50,436 bases of DNA. It comes from an uncultured Bacteroidota bacterium. GTDB lineage: Bacteria; Bacteroidota; Bacteroidia; Chitinophagales; Chitinophagaceae. The notes under the pieces are model-generated. The model made no database searches. It was not told where the DNA came from and saw only the letters and a list, made by a program, of their open reading frames with translations. The DNA lies in assembly GCA_903903635.1 (NCBI GenBank), contig CAIUZK010000101.1, forward strand, positions 1-50,436, in the 5' to 3' direction. Positions 42,268 to 50,333 of this stretch are shown here, piece after piece; the first letter of the stretch is position 1, and the number at the start of each line of letters is the position of its first letter. Made by a program: the position numbers and the translations under genes.

Positions 42268-43742
42268 ATAGATACGGATAATATTTTTTCAAGTGCTTTT
42301 CTATCGGTTTTACCGTTAGCATTAAGCGGTAAGGGAGAAATAATATGAGCTGCAACAGGCATCATATAATGAGGTATCTTGGTCTTCAGTTCTTCAAATA
42401 TATGTTCAATGTTGGTGTTTTTATCTTCAAAAACCACTTCTATCTGGTTCAGGTCGTTAGCGCCCTTAGTAACCAGGGCTACCACACCTGCCCCTCCAAT
42501 TATTCTTCTCAGATGGAATTCGATCTCATTAAGTTCTATGCGGTAGCCTTGAATTTTAACCTGGTGGTCTATGCGGCCGGCGTAAAGAAATACGCCATTT
42601 TCGTTTTTGTAAGCCACATCACCAGTCCGGTAAAAGCGCTTATTATTATAGTTGAAGAAAGCAACCTTATTTCTTTCCTCATCCAGATATCCACGAGTGA
42701 GCTGGTCGCCACTAAGACAAATTTCCCCTTTTTCCCCATCCGGAACCTCATTCAGATTCTCATCGACAAGTATTGCATCCATGTTTTGCATTGGCTTACC
42801 AATGGCCAGAATTTCATTGTTGGTAACTACGTTTGATGTGGATGTAATACTGTCGTTTGCAAGACAAAACACAGTAGCCTCTGTGGGCCCATATACATTT
42901 TCAACACTTCCATTTGGCAAACATCTGAGCCATTCGGTAGTAATATCTTTATATAGCGCTTCTCCGCAAAACAGGCTGTGCCGGATGTGTGGCAATGTTA
43001 TTTCAGGTAAAAATTGCCTGAGGTGATTCAATACAGAGGGAACCATCACAGCGAATGTGACATTTTGGGTTTCCAGTACTTTATAAACATTAGTGAATTT
43101 AATACCAACATCAGAAACAGTGCAAATACATGCACCGATGCATAACGGAACTATATATGAGAATACCGAAAGATCGAAAGTAAGATCAGCCATCTGAAGA
43201 AACCGGTCTGTTTCATCCATTTTGTAACCCAGAGCTACTGAGGCATTATATAATGAAATAAGGTTATGAAAAGAAATCTGTACACCTTTTGGTAAGCCGG
43301 TACTTCCTGAAGTAAATAAAATATATGCGTTATTGTTCTGATCAAATTCAGGTATTTCAAATGTAGTACTGATACCCTCGTATATTGTTGTGTAATCGAG
43401 AAACATGACTCCTGGATAGGCTTGGTTACCAGGTTTTGCTAGTACAATGTTTAGTCCGGATTGCTGAATAATACTCTCAATTCTATCAATCGGATGGTTG
43501 GGATTAATAGGAATGTAGGTTTTGCCCAAAAACATAATTGCAATAAGGGATGCATAAGATTCAATATCATTTCTTACCTGAATACCAATTCGCACCTCAT
43601 CGGGATATTTGCCTAATAATTGCTTAATCGAGGCAACTTTAACAGCAAGTTCTTCATAAGTATAATAAATATCTTCAATGCAGAAGGCATTTCTATGAGG
43701 AAACCTGATGAAAACTGAATTGATTTTTTCGAGTAATGTCAT
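42264..43742 (-). CDS. Amino-acid adenylating enzyme, DltA-like
   Basis: The 492-residue stand-alone adenylation domain activates an amino acid with ATP and loads it on a carrier protein. Core motifs are ILFTSGSTGLPKGV (about 141-154), FDLSVF (Asp190), FCGEAL (Cys259), NVYGPTEATV (about 282-291), FYRTGDVAY, GRIDHQVKIQGYRIEL and the catalytic lysine in NANGKTDRKAL (Lys478). Length and the FDLSV, VPSVL..., FCGE and YGPTEATV segments fit DltA (D-alanine:carrier ligase) better than NRPS modules. In DltA, to my knowledge, the cysteine of FCGE lines the D-alanine pocket. Leu191 and Phe194 next to Asp190 differ from most NRPS codes. It is the first gene of the operon, behind a TACATTTG promoter box. 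The exact amino acid is inference. Confidence 0.88.
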   Translation of the reverse strand: MTLLEKINSVFIRFPHRNAFCIEDIYYTYEELAVKVASIKQLLGKYPDEVRIGIQVRNDIESYASLIAIMFLGKTYIPINPNHPIDRIESIIQQSGLNIVLAKPGNQAYPGVMFLDYTTIYEGISTTFEIPEFDQNNNAYILFTSGSTGLPKGVQISFHNLISLYNASVALGYKMDETDRFLQMADLTFDLSVFSYIVPLCIGACICTVSDVGIKFTNVYKVLETQNVTFAVMVPSVLNHLRQFLPEITLPHIRHSLFCGEALYKDITTEWLRCLPNGSVENVYGPTEATVFCLANDSITSTSNVVTNNEILAIGKPMQNMDAILVDENLNEVPDGEKGEICLSGDQLTRGYLDEERNKVAFFNYNNKRFYRTGDVAYKNENGVFLYAGRIDHQVKIQGYRIELNEIEFHLRRIIGGAGVVALVTKGANDLNQIEVVFEDKNTNIEHIFEELKTKIPHYMMPVAAHIISPLPLNANGKTDRKALEKILSVSI

Positions 43743-43791
43743 CTGAACAATTTTATATACTAGGAATGGTAATGAAGTCTCTGGTTTTTCG

Positions 43792-43799
43792 CAAATGTA
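43792..43799 (-). promoter_or_regulatory. -7 box TACATTTG of the Dlt-like operon
   Basis: Exact TAnnTTTG on the minus strand, 49 bases before the adenylation-gene ATG. It gives a short leader and is the only convincing promoter before the five-gene unit. Confidence 0.6.
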
Positions 43800-44178
43800 T
43801 TGAAAAATGCTAAAAATTTCCAGTTCTGGGTAAGGCTTAGGAACGATGACGAAATAACTCCCACCATCTTACTCGTTCTATCCCATTTTTATTTCGTTGT
43901 AAAAGTCTTAAAATAATTCATTATTCACAGATTTTACGCCTCATAAAAAAGGAATATAACTTCGCAATATGGTGGAACTTATTTCATCAACGTTCCTTAA
44001 CGATTTTACATTAACCCACTGTTTAATGAATTGTCTTGTTATTCAGCCATTAATTTAGTAAAATCAGATTCAAAAAAAGAATACAATTTGATAATTGCCT
44101 CCGGTTGGTAATATTCTGATATAACTTTTTTTAGTGTGTATAATTGTAAATGGTGAATCTGCAATTAGAAATATAAAC
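43800..44178. other. Gene-free spacer
   Basis: About 380 AT-rich bases between the Dlt-like operon promoter and the lipoprotein-unit terminator. I see no frame, RNA fold or repeat worth annotating. Confidence 0.5.
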
Positions 44179-44216
44179 AAGAACAGTAAATAGCGGTTAG
44201 GTTATTTACTGTTCTT
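44179..44216 (-). terminator. 14-bp perfect hairpin, terminator of the lipoprotein unit
   Basis: Arms 44179-44192 and 44203-44216 (AAGAACAGTAAATA and its complement) enclose a 10-nt loop. On the minus strand it is followed by a T-rich tract (GTTTATATTT). Confidence 0.6.
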
Positions 44217-44247
44217 ATCTGTTTGCAGTCTGCTCAATGTATTATAA

Positions 44248-44352
44248 TTACATACAGTAGATGAATACTAAAATGGCACCAGCCAGACAAAGTACCGAAA
44301 GAATCAACATCAGAATTGATTTTGGCAATTTCTCCGGATTGATCTTTTTCAT
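44248..44352 (-). CDS. 34-residue single-pass membrane protein
   Basis: An ATG at 44352 opens MKKINPEKLPKSILMLILSV, then LCLAGAILVFIYCM and a TAA. A basic head precedes one 20-residue hydrophobic helix. It starts 37 bases after the lipoprotein stop on the same strand, with the same CATCGTTT sequence just before its ATG as the lipoprotein gene. A terminator follows. It is too short for most gene finders. I recall similar small one-helix proteins (MKKINPEKLPK...) in Bacteroidota; the function is unknown. Confidence 0.6.
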   Translation of the reverse strand: MKKINPEKLPKSILMLILSVLCLAGAILVFIYCM

Positions 44353-44389
44353 AAACGATGAAAATTTGGAGTGTTATCTTTTAATTTAA

Positions 44390-45232
44390 TTACTGAGCTT
44401 TCAGGTTAAATTCTCTTGAAGCAGATGTGAGCGGCCCTTCAACAGCCTTACCGTCTTTGTCGGTAAGTGTGAGTGTAACCTTACATTTGCCTGTACCCAG
44501 ATTCCGGATAAAAAGAGGCGCCCATTTATCAATAGTAACTAATGCATTCTGGGTGGTCCTGTCATTGTTGGCAATTTCAGCCTTTACTTTATAACCATCA
44601 GCGGCCAGTGTGCAATTGAGTACATAGAAATCCAGCAATACATTCGCTGTATCCTTACCTTGATAATCGCCTTTCGGACGGCTGTAAGCGATCATAGGTG
44701 TTTTAGGATCGTCCAGTTTCTTAAGATTGCCTTTTTCGTCAATTTTGAAATGATAAACAATCGCTGCCCCAGGGCTTTTTACAGACTCATGGTAAGAGCG
44801 GGAAAGGAAAGCAACCAGATAGTGGTCTTTACCGTCATTGGCTAGTGTTACATCATTGGTTGGTTCATAAAGGGCCTTGTAGGGTCCGTTGTCAAGTATG
44901 AAATGTATGTGCTGACCCTTGTCTGAATTATTGCAGTTCTTGGTTCCATTGTCGGTGGTCTGCAGCTTCAGTTCATAATCTTTCACTTCAAAAGTAAAGG
45001 TTACCTTGGCTGAATCCTTGCCTGCTTTATCGGCCTTAACCGATTTTACAGTCAGGGAAGCCTTGGGGAATTCGGGCGACGGGCTTACGCTGGCCAATGC
45101 TACCGGAGCCAGTGGCGCGGGTTTTACAGAATCCTTATTTGATGCATTGCCATTTGTTGTGGCGTTATTACCGCAAGAGGTAATGAAAAATGCGCAACCG
45201 GCTGTGAGCGCCAATAGTGAAGTAACTTTCAT
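44390..45232 (-). CDS. Lipoprotein, possibly phosphopeptide-binding-like / DUF4399-related
   Basis: The 280-residue protein has a lipoprotein signal (SLLALTAGCAFFITSCGN, Cys20) and a low-complexity linker rich in Ala/Pro/Ser (about 22-55). Two beta-rich halves follow. The first has CNNSDKGQHIHFILDNGPYK followed by ALYEP, a pattern seen in DUF4399-like domains; the second contains LLDFYVLNCTLAADGYKV and CKVTLTLTDKDGKAVEGPL. Related proteins are sometimes labelled phosphopeptide-binding, which I cannot verify from sequence. A GATATTTG box, one base off the promoter consensus, lies about 55 bases upstream. It is co-transcribed with the 34-residue protein. Confidence 0.7.
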   Translation of the reverse strand: MKVTSLLALTAGCAFFITSCGNNATTNGNASNKDSVKPAPLAPVALASVSPSPEFPKASLTVKSVKADKAGKDSAKVTFTFEVKDYELKLQTTDNGTKNCNNSDKGQHIHFILDNGPYKALYEPTNDVTLANDGKDHYLVAFLSRSYHESVKSPGAAIVYHFKIDEKGNLKKLDDPKTPMIAYSRPKGDYQGKDTANVLLDFYVLNCTLAADGYKVKAEIANNDRTTQNALVTIDKWAPLFIRNLGTGKCKVTLTLTDKDGKAVEGPLTSASREFNLKAQ

Positions 45233-45385
45233 AAACGATGATTTACTCCAAAATTAAACTTATTTTGGATAGCAAATATCGAAATTCCTTATTACCGTAG
45301 CTAAATACTTCCGGTCCGCATTAGGTAAATCGAATTATACATCCTATAGAGTTATTTTTTTATCTTTAGTATAAAATTCATTGTT

Positions 45386-47038
45386 GTGAAATTCAGAAAC
45401 TTACTTTATTGGATTGTAATGACAGCATGTGCGGCTAATGCGCAAACCATGAAATGGCACTATAACCTGAAGGACGTTTCCTTTGGCCAGACTGCCGCCA
45501 GGGATGTGGATGGAGACGGCAAGCTGGAACTCATTTTCAGCACTTACTGGAATGACAGTAACGTTTATTGCCTGAATGCTGAAAATGGCAGCCTTAAGTG
45601 GAAGCACAGCCAACCAGGCCCCGGAGGCGGTTGCAATGATGCAGGTCCCTTAATCTTCGACCCGTTTATGAACGGGAATCTGAAAGTGGTCATTCCCGGC
45701 TCGTGTATGGATACCACATTTTGTGTGGATGCCGACTCCGGATATGTGCAATGGAAAACGATAACCGGTGGCGGGGATTCGCCGCCCAGCGCTGCTGATG
45801 TGGACGGAGATGGGAAACCCGAGGTGCTGCACGGTACATTTTTCGGCGATGTGCAATGCCTGAACGGACAAACAGGAGTTAAAAAATGGACCTTACTGGT
45901 AGATACGAATCATGCTATTGAGAGCGAACCTACTATTGTAAAGAATGGTGCAGAACTTGATTTTGTCGTGGCAACCTGGGATTTTACGCTGGATAGTAAC
46001 CGTATTGCCTGCTATAAGGCAAGTAACCACAGTCTGAAATGGAAATTCCCGGTTCACAATTTGCTCTATCATGGTCCGGCAACCGGAGATTTGTTCAGAG
46101 ACGGACAAAAAGAGGTGGTTATGGGTGACTATGATGGATACCTCTACTGCATCAGGGTAAGCGATGGTTCATTAATATGGAAGGATTCAGTATCAAAAGT
46201 CACCCATGGCTATATTGGGGCCCCTGTTACCCTGGCAGACCTTGATAATGACGGATTTCTCGATATAGTATATATGGATGGTAGCATGGTAAGAGCCGTA
46301 AACAGGCATGACTCCACCCTTTGGACGTATGCGCCACCTCTTGATTTTACCAATTTCCGGGGGGCTGTTGTTGCTGATGTAAATAATGATAACATAAAGG
46401 ATGTTACTTTTTGTACCAACTACGGGAAAGTTATATCGCTTGACGGGCATACCGGCGCTGTAATCAGGACCTTCGATCTTAAGAACTATGCGGTTACAGC
46501 GCTGGGAGACACCAGCAGTATTTTTGAAGTGGATAATGCGCCCATTATTGCTGATTTCGACCATGATGGTATACTGGATCTTTTTATTATAGGAGGTAAA
46601 GGAAGAAGCGATAGCACTACGCCTACCGATTATGGTTATGCCTTCTGTCTTTCATGGGGAGTAGGCAAAGGCCCCGACTGGACTATGTTCAGGCATGATG
46701 AGCGGCGTACTGCCTGCCTGTGCGACAGTAATGGATTGCCGGCAAATGATGTTGAGATACTCATTAAAAACGGCCTTGCTCCCCGCTTATATCCCAATCC
46801 GGTTCATGGCAATTTCCTGCTGACTTTTACCCTGCCCGAAGCCTCGGATGTGGGTATCCGGATTTCGGATATTACGGGCAGAGGGGTAGTGGCTGAACAG
46901 CGGAAGAACTTTAATGCTGGTGACAATAGTATTGAATTTGGACCAGACCAAACTTCCGGATTGGCTCCGGGTGTCTACCTTTTACAGATTGAAGGAGCAG
47001 GAATATATGAGGTGATTAAACTGGTTGTTGAAAAGTAG
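45386..47038 (+). CDS. FG-GAP/PQQ-like beta-propeller protein with T9SS sorting domain
   Basis: The 550-residue secreted protein starts at GTG and has a signal peptide ending CAANAQ. Propeller blades carry calcium-loop motifs DVDGDGKLE, DVDGDGKPE, DLDNDGFLD, DVNNDNIKD and DFDHDGILD. These alternate with PQQ-like blades (VYCLNAENGSLKWKHS, FCVDADSGYVQWKT, LYCIRVSDGSLIWKD). The C-terminal about 80 residues form a type IX sorting domain (LYPNPVHGNFLLTF, GVYLLQIEGAG). It is probably a cell-surface or released binding protein; the ligand is unknown. It is a single gene. Confidence 0.87.
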   Translation: MKFRNLLYWIVMTACAANAQTMKWHYNLKDVSFGQTAARDVDGDGKLELIFSTYWNDSNVYCLNAENGSLKWKHSQPGPGGGCNDAGPLIFDPFMNGNLKVVIPGSCMDTTFCVDADSGYVQWKTITGGGDSPPSAADVDGDGKPEVLHGTFFGDVQCLNGQTGVKKWTLLVDTNHAIESEPTIVKNGAELDFVVATWDFTLDSNRIACYKASNHSLKWKFPVHNLLYHGPATGDLFRDGQKEVVMGDYDGYLYCIRVSDGSLIWKDSVSKVTHGYIGAPVTLADLDNDGFLDIVYMDGSMVRAVNRHDSTLWTYAPPLDFTNFRGAVVADVNNDNIKDVTFCTNYGKVISLDGHTGAVIRTFDLKNYAVTALGDTSSIFEVDNAPIIADFDHDGILDLFIIGGKGRSDSTTPTDYGYAFCLSWGVGKGPDWTMFRHDERRTACLCDSNGLPANDVEILIKNGLAPRLYPNPVHGNFLLTFTLPEASDVGIRISDITGRGVVAEQRKNFNAGDNSIEFGPDQTSGLAPGVYLLQIEGAGIYEVIKLVVEK

Positions 47039-47082
47039 TTGCGGGTAATTTTAGATGTGAATTGAAAGATTTTTCAAAAAAA

Positions 47083-47126
47083 AAGTAAAGTTTACTTGTA
47101 TTTTATTAAAACAAGCTATACCTTTG
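47083..47126 (+). promoter_or_regulatory. Promoter with overlapping palindrome for the membrane protein/XRE pair
   Basis: TTG at 47096-47098 and TACCTTTG at 47119-47126 are separated by 20 bases, the best -33/-7 pair in the window. A 15-bp palindrome AAGTAAAGTTTACTT (47083-47097) overlaps the -33 element. A looser dyad CTTGT...ACAAG (47095-47115) follows. This fits an operator for the XRE protein encoded downstream. Confidence 0.6.
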
Positions 47127-47151
47127 TATAAACAAACTTAAAACTTTGGTT

Positions 47152-47679
47152 ATGAAAGGAGCAATGGCAATGTATGATCATAAGTGGAAAAAATGGGCTG
47201 TAATCGTTTCGGTAGTTGCTATGGTAGCCATGGTATCAGAGAAATTCCTGGGATTCATACTTTTTAAGAAACTAACCGCTAGTCAACATTATGTGTTGTT
47301 CGAATGGTTGATGCTTGCCGCAATGGCAACTGTAATCTATTGCAAGGAAGAATTTGATGACGACCGTGCAAAAATGATCAGGCTTAAATCTTTGCAGATC
47401 GCATTTTTATCGGTTGTAGCGGTATTATTAAGTGTAGGTTTGACCGGCTCCACAATAGGTAAATTTGAGTTGGACCCACAAATATTTCTAACTTTTGCAG
47501 CCTTTGGTATAGTCATTTACCTGCTGGTTTTTCATATAGGTTTATATTTCGATTTTTTATGGGATTATAATGATACCGGAGTTATCGATAATTTTAAGAA
47601 TATCGGGAAGAATGTTTGGAGCATACTGGCTTACCTTTTAATAAGTGCAGTTACGTTGGCTGTGGTAACATTTTTATGA
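47152..47679 (+). CDS. Four-helix membrane protein paired with an XRE regulator
   Basis: The 175-residue protein has four hydrophobic segments (WAVIVSVVAMVAMVSEKFLG, HYVLFEWLMLAAMATVIYC, LQIAFLSVVAVLLSVGLTG with IFLTFAAFGIVIYLLVFHIG, and VWSILAYLLISAVTLAVVTF). An acidic loop EEFDDDRAKMIRLK lies after the second. It resembles DUF2178-type proteins that travel with small Cro/XRE regulators. I chose ATG 47152; the TTG at 47146 is only two codons earlier. The regulator gene starts seven bases after its stop. Confidence 0.72.
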   Translation: MKGAMAMYDHKWKKWAVIVSVVAMVAMVSEKFLGFILFKKLTASQHYVLFEWLMLAAMATVIYCKEEFDDDRAKMIRLKSLQIAFLSVVAVLLSVGLTGSTIGKFELDPQIFLTFAAFGIVIYLLVFHIGLYFDFLWDYNDTGVIDNFKNIGKNVWSILAYLLISAVTLAVVTFL

Positions 47680-47686
47680 TACGACA

Positions 47687-47887
47687 ATGAAGAATACAAT
47701 AAGAGTTGAAAGGGCTAAGCTTAATATCAGTCAGACTGAACTTGCGGAACAGATCAATGTTTCCAAGCAAACCATTCATTCTATTGAAACGGGCCGGTAT
47801 GTGCCATCTGGTGTCATCATGCTCAAGATTGCCAGGTTTTTTAAAGTGAGTGTGGAGTCCATATTTGAGCTGGAACCAGAGGATTAA
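47687..47887 (+). CDS. Small XRE-family helix-turn-helix regulator
   Basis: The 66-residue protein is a single HTH domain: VERAKLNISQTELAEQINVS, KQTIHSIETGRYVPSGVIML and KIARFFKVSVESIFELEP. It belongs to the compact YgzD/Cro-like group that often controls the adjacent membrane-protein gene. The palindromic promoter at 47083-47126 is a natural autoregulatory target. It is transcribed with the membrane protein (7-base gap). Confidence 0.9.
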   Translation: MKNTIRVERAKLNISQTELAEQINVSKQTIHSIETGRYVPSGVIMLKIARFFKVSVESIFELEPED

Positions 47888-47951
47888 TTGAAATAAAGCA
47901 GAAATAGTTTTCATTTTTTAAACATATTAGTAATAATTGAAACAAATAATC

Positions 47952-49871
47952 ATGAAAAAACCAAGCGTATTAAAGTCGATTTTATTGATGGTATTTATGG
48001 GTATAAATACTATGGCGTTCAGCCAGACAACCGGTAGTTATGATACTACGGTTACTTTTTTGGGAGCATCCCGGGCCATGTCGTTTTATGTGCCGCCCAC
48101 CTATGATTCTACATTAAAATACAGGCTCATAGTAGGATTGCATGGCTTGGGCGACAACAGCAGCAACTATCGCAATGCGCTGGTATCAGGACTGGGGTGG
48201 GCTGCCAGTATTCCCAATACCATCTTCATTTGCCCTGAAGCGGCCACAGTTAATTCCGATTATTATTATCCTGCCGGTAATGAGGCCATCATACAATCTG
48301 CCATAGATCTGGCTATGCAGAAATACCACATCGATACCAATAATGTAGTGCTGCAGGGTTTCTCACTTGGCGGCAGGGCGGCATTGCGATATGGCCTTGA
48401 TAACTATGCAAAGTTTAAAGGGCTGCTGCTAAACACACCTGCCATACAAGGGGTAAAGAATGCAATAAACGGATTGCCGGCCTATAGTTTTAATTATGCC
48501 AATGGGGTTCATATACCCATCTATATTACACACGGCATGAACGATATCATTTACAAAGCGCCTTTAGATAGCGCCTATGAACAATTGATAATCAACAATT
48601 CCAAAGTGCGGTACTACGAGTTCCCGGGCCTTGGGCATACTATACCGCCTATTGCAAGTATTGTGAATTTCATACCATTTTTCGATACTCCGGCTACTCA
48701 TGGCTATGACCTTGATGTAGTGAAACCTATTATTACACAAAGGTCTTGCGTTACCAGTGTGCCGGCAAGTTGCCTGATTCGCAATACCGGTTCCAGCACA
48801 ATACACTCGGCCAACCTGCAATATACAGTTGCCGGAGTGCCGCTCAATTATGTGTGGACAGGTTCTTTAACCTCATTTCAGCATGCTGTTGTATCCCTGC
48901 CAACCTTAACTGCTCCCGTAGGAAATGATACACTGGATGTAAAAGTGACCATGCTGGATACAACAGTAGCCGATACAATAACCTTTAATAATGAAAAGAA
49001 GGTTCCTTTCCAGGTAAAAACTACCGGAGTAGCCTTGCCATTGACTGAGGGTTTTGAAGGCGTGTTCCCACCAGTCGACTGGATACAGTACCTGGCCGGC
49101 GATGCCTATTCGCCATGGGCTGCCGATAGTACTACTTTTAAAACCGGTATTGCCTCAATGGGTACTTTTAATACCATACTCATATTCGACAACAGTGGCC
49201 GTAAGGAAGATATCGCTTCTCCATTGCTTGACCTCACATCCATTGCCAATCCATACCTGACCTTTGATGTGGCCTATAACTACCATCATTATGCTCCGCC
49301 TGTAACCACCATTGATACGATCTTCGCAGATACGCTTGAGGTGCTTATCTCAACCGATTGCGGAGCTACTTATACCTCGCTGTATAAAAAGGGCGGAACC
49401 CAACTGGCAACTTTTGCAAGTCCCATCCTGAATCCTACAAGTATTGCCGCTGATTTTATTGTGCCTGCAGACAGCAACTGGAGAACTGAAGGTATTGATC
49501 TTTCGGCATATTCTACTGATAATAAGGCGATTGTTAAATTCAGTTATATTTCTGCTTTAGGTGGTTCGATCAATATAGATAATGTAAAATTCAGAGGGAA
49601 TCCTGTTAAAACAGAGCAGTTGCAGCTTTTGCATGCAGGTAATGTATTTCCTAATCCGGCGAATGATCACGTATTGGTAACAGCAGGAAATAGTGTGCTG
49701 GATCATATTGCCATCGTTGATATGACAGGAAAAACTGTAATGCTGGTAAACTGTGAGCAGGGCAGAACCGAAATGCAGGTCAATATAGCCTCCTTAATAG
49801 AGGGTGTATATATCCTGCTGGCATACACCGACCACGGTATTGAGCATAGCCGTATGGTAATAAGCAGATAG
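47952..49871 (+). CDS. Secreted alpha/beta-hydrolase (PHB-depolymerase/feruloyl-esterase-like) with T9SS domain
   Basis: The 639-residue protein has a signal peptide (MKKPSVLKSILLMVFMGINT, ending MAFSQ). An esterase domain (about 30-240) shows LIVGLHGLGDNSSNYR (oxyanion region), the nucleophile GFSLGG (Ser138), the acid in HGMNDIIY (Asp198) and His229 in PGLGHTIPP. A CARDB-like beta-sandwich (about 250-355) follows, then a jelly-roll/MAM-like module (about 360-550, LTEGFEGVFPPVDWIQYLAG) and a type IX sorting domain (VFPNPANDHVLVTAG ... GVYILLAYTDHG). It probably cleaves an ester in a polymer at the cell surface. The start is ATG 47952, not the upstream TTG 47937. Confidence 0.87.
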   Translation: MKKPSVLKSILLMVFMGINTMAFSQTTGSYDTTVTFLGASRAMSFYVPPTYDSTLKYRLIVGLHGLGDNSSNYRNALVSGLGWAASIPNTIFICPEAATVNSDYYYPAGNEAIIQSAIDLAMQKYHIDTNNVVLQGFSLGGRAALRYGLDNYAKFKGLLLNTPAIQGVKNAINGLPAYSFNYANGVHIPIYITHGMNDIIYKAPLDSAYEQLIINNSKVRYYEFPGLGHTIPPIASIVNFIPFFDTPATHGYDLDVVKPIITQRSCVTSVPASCLIRNTGSSTIHSANLQYTVAGVPLNYVWTGSLTSFQHAVVSLPTLTAPVGNDTLDVKVTMLDTTVADTITFNNEKKVPFQVKTTGVALPLTEGFEGVFPPVDWIQYLAGDAYSPWAADSTTFKTGIASMGTFNTILIFDNSGRKEDIASPLLDLTSIANPYLTFDVAYNYHHYAPPVTTIDTIFADTLEVLISTDCGATYTSLYKKGGTQLATFASPILNPTSIAADFIVPADSNWRTEGIDLSAYSTDNKAIVKFSYISALGGSINIDNVKFRGNPVKTEQLQLLHAGNVFPNPANDHVLVTAGNSVLDHIAIVDMTGKTVMLVNCEQGRTEMQVNIASLIEGVYILLAYTDHGIEHSRMVISR

Positions 49872-49908
49872 GTTTCAGTCTGAAACAATGCCATGTGCAG
49901 TACCTGTA

Positions 49909-50180
49909 AATTGCAAACTACGCAAGAATATTAAAACCCCAAACCCCTCCCGTTGAAAAAACGGGACCTTGTTCCGGGGCTTCACTGGAGAATAAACCTT
50001 CAGCTTCATAACTTTTATCAGTAGATATAGGTACTAAAGGCGCATTCACAATACAAACCCTAATAAGGGGATGTATTGTGAATTGCACACTGCGCAAAAA
50101 TATTTTATTGCACATTTTTTTGTTGGTTTTCAATTGATTAACTCAGTTTTGTTGCGCATTTTGGAGTAAAGTGTGCAATT
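49909..50180. repeat. Nested direct and inverted repeats of an AATTGCACACTGCGCAA-type motif
   Basis: A 24-nt motif at 49909-49932 recurs at 50081-50104 (21 of 24 identical). It appears inverted at about 50145-50180, split by a 12-nt insertion. Between them lie a TCCCGTT/AACGGGA hairpin (49948-49966) and a long hairpin with 12-bp perfect arms (50044-50055 / 50072-50083), an inner CCCT/AGGG stem and an AATA loop. No gene is supported in this stretch. It looks like a small non-autonomous palindromic element. Confidence 0.5.
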
Positions 50181-50189
50181 CTTGTTTTG

Positions 50190-50333
50190 GTTGATAAGTT
50201 GAATGGTTGATAAGTTGATAAGTTGGTGAGTTGAATGGTTGGTGAGTTGAATGGTTGATAAGTTGGTAAGTTGAATGGTTGATAAGTTGATAAGTTGGTA
50301 AGTTGAATGGTTGGTAAGTTGAATGGTTGATAA
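50190..50333. repeat. Minisatellite: 18 tandem 8-bp units of GTTGRWRR type
   Basis: Exactly 144 bases made of 18 units drawn from four variants: GTTGATAA, GTTGAATG, GTTGGTGA and GTTGGTAA. The protein-like frames on the minus strand with an 8-residue period (LSTIQLTN) are artefacts of this period. It is followed by a GGCCACAAA-containing direct repeat (50363-50391). Confidence 0.9.
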
